In this document: positions 39,512 to 48,973 of the stretch, piece after piece | Layout of the letters: each line of letters begins with the position of its first letter | Numbering within the stretch: position 1 is the first letter of the stretch | From: Chthonomonadales bacterium | GTDB lineage: Bacteria; Armatimonadota; Chthonomonadetes; Chthonomonadales; CAJBBX01 | Length of the DNA: 64,000 bases | Direction: 5' to 3' | Assembly (NCBI GenBank): GCA_013360745.1 | Contig: JABWBA010000002.1 | Span: 1-64,000 of the forward strand | Program-made: the position numbers and the translations under genes | The notes under the pieces: model-generated | The model's input: only the letters and a program-made list of their open reading frames with translations | Database searches by the model: none | Told to the model about the DNA's origin: nothing

Positions 39512-40468
39512 ATGATCGTCCCGGCCCGCGAGCTTTTTGCTCATGCCTATGGCAAGTACGCCATAGGCGCCTATAACATCAACAACCTCGAACAGGCCAT
39601 GGGTCTTTTTCAGGGAAACCTCGATTCCCGGGCGCCCTTTATTATTCAGATCAGCAAGGGCGCGCGATCCTATACCAATAAGCTGATGCTCGAGGCAATC
39701 ATCCGCACGGCGGACCAGCTCTGGCCTGAATCCCTCTTCGCGGTGCATCTGGACCATGGCGACGAAGAGGCGTGTATGGATTGCATCAACAGCGGCTTTT
39801 ATTCCTCGGTGATGATCGACGGTTCCCATCTCCCGTTTGAAGAGAACATCGCGGTGACCCAGCGCGTGGTCGCCGCCGCCCACGCGAAGGGCATCTCAGT
39901 GGAAGCGGAACTCGGTCAGCTCGGAGGGGTCGAGGAGCACGTCTCCGTCGATGAAAAGGACGCCCATCTCACCGATCCCGCCGAGGCCGAGGAGTTCATA
40001 AAGCGGACCGGCTGCGATAGCCTCGCCTGTGCGATCGGCACCAGCCATGGCGCCTACAAGTTTACGGGTTCGCAGGGGATCCATTTCGAGGTCATCGAGG
40101 AGATTCAGCGCCGACTGCCCGGTTTTCCGCTGGTCATGCACGGCTCGTCCTCGGTGCCGCAGGATGAAGTGGAGCGGATCAACGCCGCCGGCGGCGCACT
40201 CAAGGGCGCCAAAGGCGTCGATCCCGCACAGTACCTCCCGGCCGCACAGAAGGGCGTCTGCAAGATCAACATCGATACGGACGGGCGCCTCGTCTGGTGC
40301 CGCGTCCATCGAGAGTTCTTCCGCGACTTCCCGGCGAAGTTCGACCTGCGAGATCCCGGTAAGGTGTTCATGCCGGAATACGCGAAGTTCATCGCCAGCC
40401 GCAACGAGTACCTCGGATCTGCGGGGCAGCTGGAATCGGCCCGAGCGTCCGTGACCCCGACGGCCTGA
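39512..40468 (+). CDS. fba: Class II fructose-bisphosphate aldolase
   Basis: YAIGAYNINNLEQAMG, HLDHGDEEACMDCINSGFYSSVMIDGSHLPFEENI, MHGSSSVPQDEV, KINIDTDGRL. Confidence 0.95.
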   Translation: MIVPARELFAHAYGKYAIGAYNINNLEQAMGLFQGNLDSRAPFIIQISKGARSYTNKLMLEAIIRTADQLWPESLFAVHLDHGDEEACMDCINSGFYSSVMIDGSHLPFEENIAVTQRVVAAAHAKGISVEAELGQLGGVEEHVSVDEKDAHLTDPAEAEEFIKRTGCDSLACAIGTSHGAYKFTGSQGIHFEVIEEIQRRLPGFPLVMHGSSSVPQDEVERINAAGGALKGAKGVDPAQYLPAAQKGVCKINIDTDGRLVWCRVHREFFRDFPAKFDLRDPGKVFMPEYAKFIASRNEYLGSAGQLESARASVTPTA

Positions 40469-40532
40469 TCGCAATCCCAGCGCCACGGCCTTCCGCACCA
40501 TATGCGATGGCCGTCCAGGAGGGCAACGGTGC

Positions 40533-41357
40533 ATGAAACTCGGCGTTAACCGATGGACGATGCCGTCGGACTGGAGCCTCGAGGAGTGCTTTGCGGCCGC
40601 ACGCGAGGCGGGCTTCGATTGCATCGAGATCAATATCGCGGAGAGCGGCTATCTGACACCCGACACCTCTGAAGAAGAAGCCGCACGGATCGTCCGAATG
40701 GCGGCATCGGCGGGCATCGAGATCTCGAGCGTTTCCACCGGGATGGGATGGTCGCATCCGCTGACCGATCCCGACTCGGCGCGCCGGCAGCAGGCCACCG
40801 CCATCATCGGTGACCAGCTCAGGATCGCGCGCTGGCTCGGCTGCGATACGCTGCTGTGCGTACCGGGACTCGTCACGGCAGAGATCGCCTATGATCAGGC
40901 CTATGCTCGCGCCCAGGAGCGCCTTCGATCGCTGGAGCCCGTTGCGGCCGAGTATCGGGTCGTCATCGGGGTGGAGAACGTATGGAACAAGTTCCTCCTC
41001 TCCCCGATGGAAATGGCCCGGTTCATCGACGAGCTGGCGAGTCCGTGGATCAAAGCGTACTTCGATGTCGGCAACGTCCTGGCGTACGGATATCCCCAGC
41101 ACTGGATTCGGATCCTCGGCAGCCGGATTAAGAAGGTGCATGTCAAGGACTTTCGGTGCCAGATCGGCAATATCCAGGGTTTCGCCAACCTCCTCCAGGG
41201 AGATGTGCCATGGCGGGACGTACGCGAGGCTCTGACCGAGATCGGCTACGACGATGTGGTCACCGCCGAGGTCGATGGGTATCCGGGACATCCCCGGCTC
41301 GGACTCAAGCACATCGCCGACGCCCTGCGCGAGGTGTTCGTCAGCCAGACTGGCTGA
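40533..41357 (+). CDS. Sugar phosphate isomerase/epimerase (xylose isomerase-like TIM barrel)
   Basis: VVIGVENVWNKFLLSPMEMARFIDELASPWIKAYFDVGNVLAYGYPQHWI; VHVKDF. Confidence 0.9.
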   Translation: MKLGVNRWTMPSDWSLEECFAAAREAGFDCIEINIAESGYLTPDTSEEEAARIVRMAASAGIEISSVSTGMGWSHPLTDPDSARRQQATAIIGDQLRIARWLGCDTLLCVPGLVTAEIAYDQAYARAQERLRSLEPVAAEYRVVIGVENVWNKFLLSPMEMARFIDELASPWIKAYFDVGNVLAYGYPQHWIRILGSRIKKVHVKDFRCQIGNIQGFANLLQGDVPWRDVREALTEIGYDDVVTAEVDGYPGHPRLGLKHIADALREVFVSQTG

Positions 41358-41380
41358 ACCGAGGGTATACTGACAACGAC

Positions 41381-41541
41381 ACCGAGGGGGAGTAGCCGTC
41401 CCGGTCGTTGATGGGACGGGTGCGCCGTCAAGACGGAGCTTCCGAGCTCCCGGCGTACTCTCCGCTCCGGTTACGTTTCCGATCCGATCCATGAACCGGA
41501 TCGATCGAAACGAATAACCGGGCAGATGGCAAGACCTTCGG
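41381..41541 (+). ncRNA. yybP-ykoY-like (Mn2+) riboswitch aptamer upstream of terC
   Basis: Contains GGGGGAGTAGC at the 5' end and GGCAAGACCTTC at the 3' end, in the 5' leader of a TerC-family gene. Confidence 0.75.
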
Positions 41542-41586
41542 CCAGCGTCCAATGTCATCGGGACGCAGGCCGGAGGTCTTTTATTG
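41532..41586 (+). terminator. Intrinsic terminator overlapping the riboswitch 3' strand
   Basis: AAGACCTTCGGCCaGCGTCC-loop-GGGACGCaGGCCGGAGGTCTT followed by TTATTG; 5' arm overlaps the aptamer CAAGACC. Confidence 0.75.
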
Positions 41587-41608
41587 TCGGAATATATAGG
41601 AGATCGTA

Positions 41609-42556
41609 ATGAACCATCCAATGATGTGGATCGGGTTCACGGTCCTGGTGCTGATCGTCCTGGTTCTCGACCTGGGCCTGCTCAATCGCCGGGCGCATGA
41701 GCCGTCCTTTCGCGAAGCGGCCATGTGGTCCTCCATCTGGATCAGCATCGCCGTCCTTTTCGGAGGTTGGGTGTTCGTTAAGCTGGGCGCCCAGACGGGA
41801 ATTCAGTTCACAACCGCGTATCTGATCGAGCTAAGCCTTTCGGTGGATAACGTCTTCCTCTTTGCGGTGATCTTCAGCCAGTTTAGCGTAGAGCGACGCC
41901 ATCAGCACCGCGTCCTGTTCTGGGGCATCCTCGGCGCGGTAGCCATGCGCGGGGCCATGATCGCGGCGGGCACCGCGCTCATCTCGGCCTTCCACTGGAT
42001 CACCATTGTCTTCGGTGTCTTCCTGATGTTCACCGGCGTTCGCATGTTCCTCCACCGTCACCGGGAGGCCGACGTCACGGATATGGCTGTCCTGCGCTGG
42101 CTCAAGGCCCATCTGAGGCTCACGGACCAGTTCGACGGTCAGCGCTTCTTCACGGTCATCGACGGCATCCGCCACGCGACGCCGCTGTTCCTGGTGCTCA
42201 TCATCGTCGAACTGACCGATCTGATGTTCGCCGTCGACAGCATCCCGGCCGTCCTCGCCATCAGCCGCGATCCCTTCATCGTCTTCACCTCCAACGTCTT
42301 TGCGATTCTGGGATTGCGATCGTTCTACTTCCTCCTAGCAGGCGTCATGGGCATGTTCGAATACCTCTCCATAGGCCTCGCTGCCGTCCTGATCTATGTC
42401 GGCTTCAAGATGCTGGGCATCCTCGATATCCCGACGCCGGTGTCGCTGGGGATTATCGTGGCGATCCTCGGCATCTCGATCGCGGCGTCTGTCATCAAGG
42501 CCCGCCGGTCAACCCCGACCGAGGCGTCGGAGGCGATCCCGCACCATAGCGGCTAG
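41609..42556 (+). CDS. TerC family integral membrane protein
   Basis: IELSLSVDNVFLFAVIFSQF, VELTDLMFAVDSIPAVLAISRDPFIVFTSNVFAILGLRSFYF. Confidence 0.95.
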   Translation: MNHPMMWIGFTVLVLIVLVLDLGLLNRRAHEPSFREAAMWSSIWISIAVLFGGWVFVKLGAQTGIQFTTAYLIELSLSVDNVFLFAVIFSQFSVERRHQHRVLFWGILGAVAMRGAMIAAGTALISAFHWITIVFGVFLMFTGVRMFLHRHREADVTDMAVLRWLKAHLRLTDQFDGQRFFTVIDGIRHATPLFLVLIIVELTDLMFAVDSIPAVLAISRDPFIVFTSNVFAILGLRSFYFLLAGVMGMFEYLSIGLAAVLIYVGFKMLGILDIPTPVSLGIIVAILGISIAASVIKARRSTPTEASEAIPHHSG

Positions 42557-43908
42557 TACTGCCCGGCGGTCCCCGGTTTGATCACCGTCATGGCGAATAG
42601 CCAGGCGATCAGCAGCGACGCCGCACAACCAATAAACGGCGCGTAATGCCCGTTGAGCCACGGCATCCCCGGGATAGCGATGGACGCTTTCTCATAGAGG
42701 AGGCCTCCGACCGGCACGCCGATGAGGGCGCCCACGCCCTGAGCGGTGCCGACCGCGCCCATCACCGCCCCGCGCTGCGAGGGATGGCTGCTGTCGGCGA
42801 TATAGGCCATCCACGACGGAAACGCGATCACGAAACCGATGCCGATCAACGATCCGCCAAGGATCAGCGCAAAATGGCCCGGCATCAAGATCAGCGCCCA
42901 CATGGAGAACGCGCAGAGCCCGATGCCGATGCGGACCGCGCGGACCCGGCCCACCCGATCCCCGATCGTGCCCAGAGGTATCGACGCGACCGCGATGATC
43001 AGACATGGCACCAGCAAGAGCGAACCAAACGCCGACTCGGAGAGGCCGAACTCCTGCATTGCGAACAGCTTGATCAGGAACATAATCAGCCCCACGCCGA
43101 AGAACGTAATGAACGCCATGAAGAGCATCGCCGGCGATCGGCGCAGCGTTTCCACGAGCGAGCTCCATGAGAAGCCCGCCTCGGCTTCGGCGCCTTCTCG
43201 TTGATGGTGGGGGGGCAGGTTCGGCACCCGCCACCAGGCCACCAGAGCCGTGACGAGAAAGACAAAACTGATGAGATAGAACGAGGCGTGACGCGGATCA
43301 ACGGCCCTCGCATGCACATGCTGCGAAACCGCGTCCGGCGTATGAGCGGCGACGAACTCGGGCAGGCGGCCGACGACGAAAGCCGCGAGGTCGTTGGCGG
43401 CGCCGCCCAGGGCGGGCCCCAGCGCGATCCCGAGAAGATAGGTGACGTTGAACAGAGCCATGGCCTGAGAGCGCCGATCCTCCCGCACCACATCCGCCAT
43501 CATCGCCAGGGCCGCCGGCCAGAGCGCGGCGGCGCCCAGCCCGTCGAGCGTACGGAGAATCACGAAGAGGTACCACTGTTCGGGCCGAACGAGCAGCGTC
43601 AGAAGCGCCGTAACCACGCTCACGAGCGGGCCGATCATGATCAGCTTCTTCCGGCCGATCCTGTCGCCCAGAATGCCGAAGGGACCCTTCATCAGCCCTT
43701 CGCACAGTAGAAACGCCGCGCCGATGGCCGTGACCCCGGTCTCGCCGTAGTGCATGCTGAACTTCAGGTAGACCGGCATCGCCGAGACGTTCATCATCGC
43801 ATAGGCGAGCTCCGCGAAACCCGCAACGATGGCGATGCTGATGATCACGGCACGAGCGCTGGCAGTGAGCGGCAGCGTCGAACCCGATCGAATGGAATCC
43901 AGGCTCAT
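42553..43908 (-). CDS. MFS transporter
   Basis: About 12 hydrophobic segments; GILGDRIGRKKLIMIG and IGDRVGRVRAVRIG MFS loop motifs. Confidence 0.92.
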   Translation of the reverse strand: MSLDSIRSGSTLPLTASARAVIISIAIVAGFAELAYAMMNVSAMPVYLKFSMHYGETGVTAIGAAFLLCEGLMKGPFGILGDRIGRKKLIMIGPLVSVVTALLTLLVRPEQWYLFVILRTLDGLGAAALWPAALAMMADVVREDRRSQAMALFNVTYLLGIALGPALGGAANDLAAFVVGRLPEFVAAHTPDAVSQHVHARAVDPRHASFYLISFVFLVTALVAWWRVPNLPPHHQREGAEAEAGFSWSSLVETLRRSPAMLFMAFITFFGVGLIMFLIKLFAMQEFGLSESAFGSLLLVPCLIIAVASIPLGTIGDRVGRVRAVRIGIGLCAFSMWALILMPGHFALILGGSLIGIGFVIAFPSWMAYIADSSHPSQRGAVMGAVGTAQGVGALIGVPVGGLLYEKASIAIPGMPWLNGHYAPFIGCAASLLIAWLFAMTVIKPGTAGQY

Positions 43909-43923
43909 CGGTTCATGAGAACA

Positions 43924-43991
43924 GGCAGACTGCGGCGCCGACTCCGTATCGGAACGCCGTCCTCCGATGCGCGCGCCAGCCGCAGTCTGCC
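43924..43991 (-). promoter_or_regulatory. Structured nested hairpin in the leader of the MFS gene
   Basis: Perfect 13-bp inverted repeat GGCAGACTGCGGC/GCCGCAGTCTGCC enclosing an inner stem CGTATCGGA/TCCGATGCG. Confidence 0.6.
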
Positions 43992-44046
43992 ATAACAGGG
44001 CTCGTCAGGTACAAAGCGGTATCCCGGAGAGGCCCTGCTTCTCCTC

Positions 44047-45099
44047 TCAGGCGATGGTCACCTCTTTACCCGCTTCCGACGATGCATAGATCGCGTCCAT
44101 GATCTTGGCTACGGCGAGGCCGTGTTCACCGGTGATCAGGGGTTCCGTATCGTTTTGGATCGCTTCGCAGAAGTGCTTCACCTCAGCCGCGTGCGTGTTG
44201 ATATCGGAGTGCGGGATCTCGGGCCGGAACGTCTGCAGCGATCGGTGCTGCTCCCGGACGATGGTGAGCGGATGGGTGACCGCACCACCCTCCGTGCCGC
44301 ACAGCGTGCTCGTGAAGAGATCCTCGGGGATATTGGCGACGAAGCTCGACTCCAGCGAGATCGTCGCGCCGTTATCGAATCGGATCAGGCCGATGGCGAA
44401 GTCCTCTACGGTGAAGTTCGCGTAGTCCCACTGCCCCATGAAGCCCACGACATCGCTCCGCTTGCCGAACTTCGCATAGGTGGAACCCGATGCGGCGACG
44501 GGCTTGGGATGCCCCATCAACCAGAGAGTGAGATCGAGGATGTGGACTCCGATGTCGATCAGGGGACCTCCGCCCTGTTTGGCCTTGTCGATGAAAACGC
44601 CCCATCCCGGTATGCCGCGCCGACGAAGCGCCTGGGCTCGCGCGAAGTAGATCTCGCCGAGATCGCCGCTGGAGATGATCTCCTTCAGAAGCTGATTCGT
44701 CGGGGCGAAGCGGCTGTTGTACCCGACCATGAACTTGCGACCCGCCTTCTTGCCCGCCGCCACCATCTGAGCCGCTTCGTCCGCGTTCATCGCGATGGGC
44801 TTCTCGCATAGCACATGCTTCCCGGCGGCGAAGGCCGCAAGCGTGGGCTCGTAGTGCAGGTAGTTGGGAGTGCAGACGGAGACCGCGTCGATTTCGTCCA
44901 TCTCCAACAGCTTCCTGTAATCCTCGAAGACGTGCGGAACGTTGAACTTCTCTGCCGCCTTCTGCGCGGTTTCCTGGTTGACGTCCGCCACCGCGATGAT
45001 CTCGCACAGATCGGGTACCGCTGCGTAGCCCGGCATGTGCGCTCCCTGCGCGATGCCCCCCGAACCGATGATGCCGATGCCGAGTTTCTTCTGTGCCAC
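44047..45099 (-). CDS. Gfo/Idh/MocA family oxidoreductase
   Basis: LGIGIIGSGGIAQGAHMPGYAAV, CTPNYLHYEPTLAAFAAGKHVLCEKPIAMNADEAAQM, GGGPLIDIGVHILDLTLWLMG. Confidence 0.95.
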   Translation of the reverse strand: MAQKKLGIGIIGSGGIAQGAHMPGYAAVPDLCEIIAVADVNQETAQKAAEKFNVPHVFEDYRKLLEMDEIDAVSVCTPNYLHYEPTLAAFAAGKHVLCEKPIAMNADEAAQMVAAGKKAGRKFMVGYNSRFAPTNQLLKEIISSGDLGEIYFARAQALRRRGIPGWGVFIDKAKQGGGPLIDIGVHILDLTLWLMGHPKPVAASGSTYAKFGKRSDVVGFMGQWDYANFTVEDFAIGLIRFDNGATISLESSFVANIPEDLFTSTLCGTEGGAVTHPLTIVREQHRSLQTFRPEIPHSDINTHAAEVKHFCEAIQNDTEPLITGEHGLAVAKIMDAIYASSEAGKEVTIA

Positions 45100-45291
45100 G
45101 TACTGCGTCCTCCTTGATTAGCGCGCCTGATGGGCGTCCCGCGAGGGCGCCGTTGACGCCATTGCGGCATTGTACTCCATCGGGCAGCCCGGCGTTTCAG
45201 GCTGACCATCTGGATCCAAACCATGCGGGGGCAGGATCGTCATCGCGACCTCACCGCTGGCCGATCGGGGCGGATCGAGCCGTCCGGAAGC

Positions 45292-46260
45292 CTACGGGGT
45301 GCGCCTCGGGCCGATGTACTCCGTCGCGACGACGATATCGTCGAACCAGACCCGGTTCACCCTGGCCGGATTCGCCACGTTGTTCTGTTGGGCCGCGCTC
45401 TCCGTCACATAGTGGAGGAGCCAGAAGAAGTTGAGCTTGAGGTCGGAGCTCGTTCGCCATCGAAATCCATCGAACGGCTTGCCGTCCGGTCGGGTATCGA
45501 AGCCCAGTCCGGTCCATGGGCCGATGGGCGTACCCTTTCGGATGTGGTAGGCCTGTTTCCCGTCGAGCCACAGGGCCAGCTCGCCGTCGGCAGCGTCCGG
45601 TGACGAGTTGAGCTTCAGCATCACCTCGACGCATTGCCAGCGATCCTTCGGCACGAGGGCCGGTCGCGCGGGCCGCATGGCGTTGCCCCAGTACTTGCCG
45701 TCCGCCGAGATCTTCATCTCGTGCCAGTAGGCGTAGAAGGTCCAGACGCCCGGCGCCGGGTAGGCGCCGCCCACGCCATGGGGTTCGATGCCGACGGTGA
45801 TCCGTTCGTCGCCGGCCGGGCGCTCGCCGGCGCCGCCCTGCGGCCAGTCGGTCGCCGGTCGATAACCGCCGATGTGAACGAAATGGTGGATGTAGGGCGC
45901 ATCGGCGGCGAAACGAACGTAGAACCGGGCGTAGAGGGTGTCGACCTCACGCGGGAGCCGTTTGTACAGATGTCCTCCCGTATTCGAACCGAGCGTCGCC
46001 GTGGCGCGGAGGCAGCGCCCCGCCGAAGCCGAACCGGGTCCTCCGGAAACCAGCTCCAGCGCCCTGCCCCCTTCGTTGCTCACCGCGGTCCAGCGCCGCG
46101 TTACATCGGCCATCGATCCGGACTCGAAGTCCTCGTGCAGGAGCACCCGGGCATCCCGCGCGATCCCCCGATCGCCCGGATATCGGGCTGCAATGCCGGC
46201 CTCCGGAGTCTGCCCCACGGCCAGCGCCATCAAGGCGAACACAAGCGCATGCGTTGCCAT
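45292..46260 (-). CDS. Secreted ConA-like/polysaccharide lyase-like protein
   Basis: Signal peptide; HLYKRLPREVDTLYARFYVRFAADAPYIHHFVHIGG; RWQCVEVMLKLNSS...GELALWLDGKQAYH. Confidence 0.55.
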   Translation of the reverse strand: MATHALVFALMALAVGQTPEAGIAARYPGDRGIARDARVLLHEDFESGSMADVTRRWTAVSNEGGRALELVSGGPGSASAGRCLRATATLGSNTGGHLYKRLPREVDTLYARFYVRFAADAPYIHHFVHIGGYRPATDWPQGGAGERPAGDERITVGIEPHGVGGAYPAPGVWTFYAYWHEMKISADGKYWGNAMRPARPALVPKDRWQCVEVMLKLNSSPDAADGELALWLDGKQAYHIRKGTPIGPWTGLGFDTRPDGKPFDGFRWRTSSDLKLNFFWLLHYVTESAAQQNNVANPARVNRVWFDDIVVATEYIGPRRTP

Positions 46261-46297
46261 ACGAAGATCGTACCACCAAACCGGTCCGACGGGAACC

Positions 46298-46573
46298 CGC
46301 TTCGACAAGCTCAGCCACCGGGGTGGTACGGGCAATTCATGAATTGCCCCTACGACGACGGGGCTCTCGCCTCTAGCCTCTTGCCTCTTGCCTCTTGGCT
46401 TCGACAAGCTCAGCCACCGGGCTGGTACGGGCAATTCATGAATTGCCCCTACGAACGCGTACCGCAACCCCATGCCTCTCGCCTCTCGCCTCTCGCCTCT
46501 CGCCTCTTGCCTCTCAGCTCTCAGCTCTCAGCTCTCAGCTCTCAGCCACCGGGGCTTCGACAAGCTCAGCCAA
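46298..46573 (+). repeat. Composite repeat cluster 8 (A, B, C modules)
   Basis: Palindromes at 46330 and 46429; B units; variant linker ctacgaacgcgtaccgcaacccc. Confidence 0.95.
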
Positions 46574-46733
46574 CGCGCAGGTTGAGGAGGTCATCTTCTA
46601 CTGCACGAACGACACGTTTACCTGGGACGTGCGGTACAAGACCCTCTCCGAGGTCTGGAGCGAGGCGCATCGGTACAGCTTGGCGGTCCCCATGGGACCA
46701 GCCACGAATCGCGGCTCCGCATCCGTATGAAGG
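46574..46733 (+). pseudogene. Fragment of the GH99/71-like gene found at 49217-51109
   Basis: Frame AQVEEVIFYCTNDTFTWDVRYKTLSEVWSEA matches AQVDAVFFDCTNGTFTWDEQYKTLCEVWTAA; homology begins immediately after cluster 8. Confidence 0.8.
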
Positions 46734-46754
46734 GTTATGGGATGCTCTCCCTGA

Positions 46755-47894
46755 AACTATAAGTGCTGGATCGGAGTCTGCGGAACCACCGCCGATGCAC
46801 CGGGTAATCCTTCCACGGGCGGCCCGAGGCTGATCGTCAGCAACTGCCCGGAAACCGCGTCTCCGGAAACAATGAAAGACGAGAACGGGAGCTCGACGAA
46901 CACCCTGTATCGATGTGAAATCGAGCTGGCCGCGGGCACGACCAGAGTACGAGTGTTCGTCTGGCACGTGAACAAGCTGGGAGCGCCGCGGGTCTTCAGC
47001 CTGTTCGCCCGGGTTTCCAGCGGCTCCTGTCAGATCACGGACCGGCGGGTGATCAGTATGCGCAGCTACGGCGGCAACTACGCCGCCACCGGTTTGTGCC
47101 TGGCCAAGGTCCACCTGTGGAGTCAATGGGACGCGGCCCTCTCGGATGTGTCCCTCGGCGCGACGGAGTCGGCCATCTGGCAACAAGCCCAGGTATCGGA
47201 CAACCAGCTCGTCGCCGCCGTCATGGAGTTCGACGTCGTACTGACGGCGACGGCCACGCTCTACTTGCGCACGACTGTCGCCTCGGGGAGCGGGGCACCG
47301 GGTCCATGGGATCAGATACCAGCCGTGGATCCTGGCCAACATGTCCGCGGCTATTGGCCGTTCCGTCAGTTGACGATGCCGGGCGGAACCATTGATGTGA
47401 AGGCGCTTCAAGGCGATCCACCGATCAGGACAATCCAGGTTGCCGCGGATGGCGGCCCGGAGATCGCGGCCTTTGCGCAATATCCGGGTGACACATATGG
47501 AACTGAGCGCGGCAATCGGGGCTGATACGGCGCCGACCTGCGTTACGATTTCGAGGTTACGAACTCCGGGACGCAGGGTTACCCCCTCTTCGCATACGCC
47601 CAGGGACGCAACCTCCCGGGACTGGGCTATTACGGGCCGGTGAGCATCCTGTCTCCCGGCATCTTTCCCAAGCTTGGCATCACGCGAATGCGGTGTGACG
47701 GACCCAGCCCGCAGCCGGGCGATTTTGTCCGCCTGACGACCTCAGATGGTACGAACGAAACGCCGGTCATCATTCCGAACGGTCAAACAATCGCCTGTAG
47801 GATCGGCGCTGCGGTTGCGGGCGCCGCGAGCACGCCGTTCAATCTAATCCTGCGCGGAATCGCGTACCAGCTGACGGAGCCCCCGGAGACATAG
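46755..47894 (+). pseudogene. Hypothetical ORF interrupted by in-frame TGA (47523-47525)
   Basis: Frames of 46872..47525 and 47640..47894 are identical (both phase 0). Codons after the TGA continue as YGADLRYDFEVTNSGTQGYPLFAYAQGRNLPGLGYYGPVSILSPG. Confidence 0.7.
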
Positions 47895-47897
47895 CGA

Positions 47898-48881
47898 ATG
47901 ATCCGACCAATGTTACCTGCGATCGGGCTCTGCACCTGCCTGACCGCTTTGTCGTACGCCGACCTGGATCAGGACATCCGTGCCCGGTTTGCCATAGCTT
48001 CCGCTCACCCTATCCTGCAGTTGGAGCCCCTCGGGCCCGATACGAGGCAAGTCGCTGAGCGGATGGTGCGGTACGTCCGCGACGGTTGCGACAGAGCGTT
48101 CGTGGCCGAGGACGCGAAGGCCGTCGCGATACAAGTCGGCACGGTAGACAAGCTCGGGGCGGACCCGCCGGGCCTGCTAACGGCCTGGGATAAGTACCGG
48201 ATGCTGGTCACGGACAAAGGGAGGGTCGCCTACAACGTGAGCCAGGAGACGTATATCGGGCGGAACCTCTGGGAGTCCTCTGTCCCTCTCATGCCGCTCA
48301 TGCTTTTGGACAGGTACCGCACCCTCTGCGCCAACGGCGTGCCCTCCATATGGGAATTGAGCAGGATGCCGCAGCGCAGTCTACTCCTGGCGATCGTAGA
48401 CGACCGACAGCGAGGCCCGCACCCCAACCAGACTCGGCGGATTATGATGCGGGATGAGATCGGGAACATCTCGGTGGTCGGCGTCAGGGCCGATTGGTAT
48501 CTGCTGGAAGTGCAGATGAAGGGACGCCCCTCGTATCTGGAGGTTCACGGCCGGACTCTGGAGACCCGCCGGCCGGATTCGAAAACGGTGAGGGCGGCCC
48601 AGGCCTGCCGAGCCGAGCGCCGCACCGAACTAAACCAGATCAGACGTCTCCACCCGGAATATGACTTCGTGCCTCTCTCAAGGGCGCGATGGATGGGCCG
48701 AACCTACTTCATCGCGTACTTCCAACCCAAGATGGCCCCGAGACCGCCGGCGGCCTATGTGTGGGACGGCGAACGCCTCACGCCGACCGACCCCTGGGCT
48801 ATTGTCGCCACCAGCATCAATGGGCGCTATGGATGGCTGCTCAACCGCGACACGGGCCAGTCATGGCTCATCAGCCACTGA
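47898..48881 (+). CDS. Hypothetical secreted protein
   Basis: 327-aa ORF with hydrophobic N-terminus; no recognised domain. Confidence 0.55.
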   Translation: MIRPMLPAIGLCTCLTALSYADLDQDIRARFAIASAHPILQLEPLGPDTRQVAERMVRYVRDGCDRAFVAEDAKAVAIQVGTVDKLGADPPGLLTAWDKYRMLVTDKGRVAYNVSQETYIGRNLWESSVPLMPLMLLDRYRTLCANGVPSIWELSRMPQRSLLLAIVDDRQRGPHPNQTRRIMMRDEIGNISVVGVRADWYLLEVQMKGRPSYLEVHGRTLETRRPDSKTVRAAQACRAERRTELNQIRRLHPEYDFVPLSRARWMGRTYFIAYFQPKMAPRPPAAYVWDGERLTPTDPWAIVATSINGRYGWLLNRDTGQSWLISH

Positions 48882-48973
48882 ACGGAATCCGTAATCCCGC
48901 TGTGTCCGGCCCGGGCTGCGCCATTCGCCCTGCGCATCCAAGGCCGGCGCATACCTTCAGGCAGTCGACGATG

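Noticed and set aside
38293-39513. 406-aa minus-strand ORF opposite HtrA
   Set aside because: Shadow ORF; the plus strand has clear protease and PDZ motifs.
47523-47525. TGA recoded as selenocysteine or Trp
   Set aside because: No SECIS-like hairpin identified by eye, and other genes in the window use TGA as a normal stop; nonsense mutation or sequencing error is simpler.
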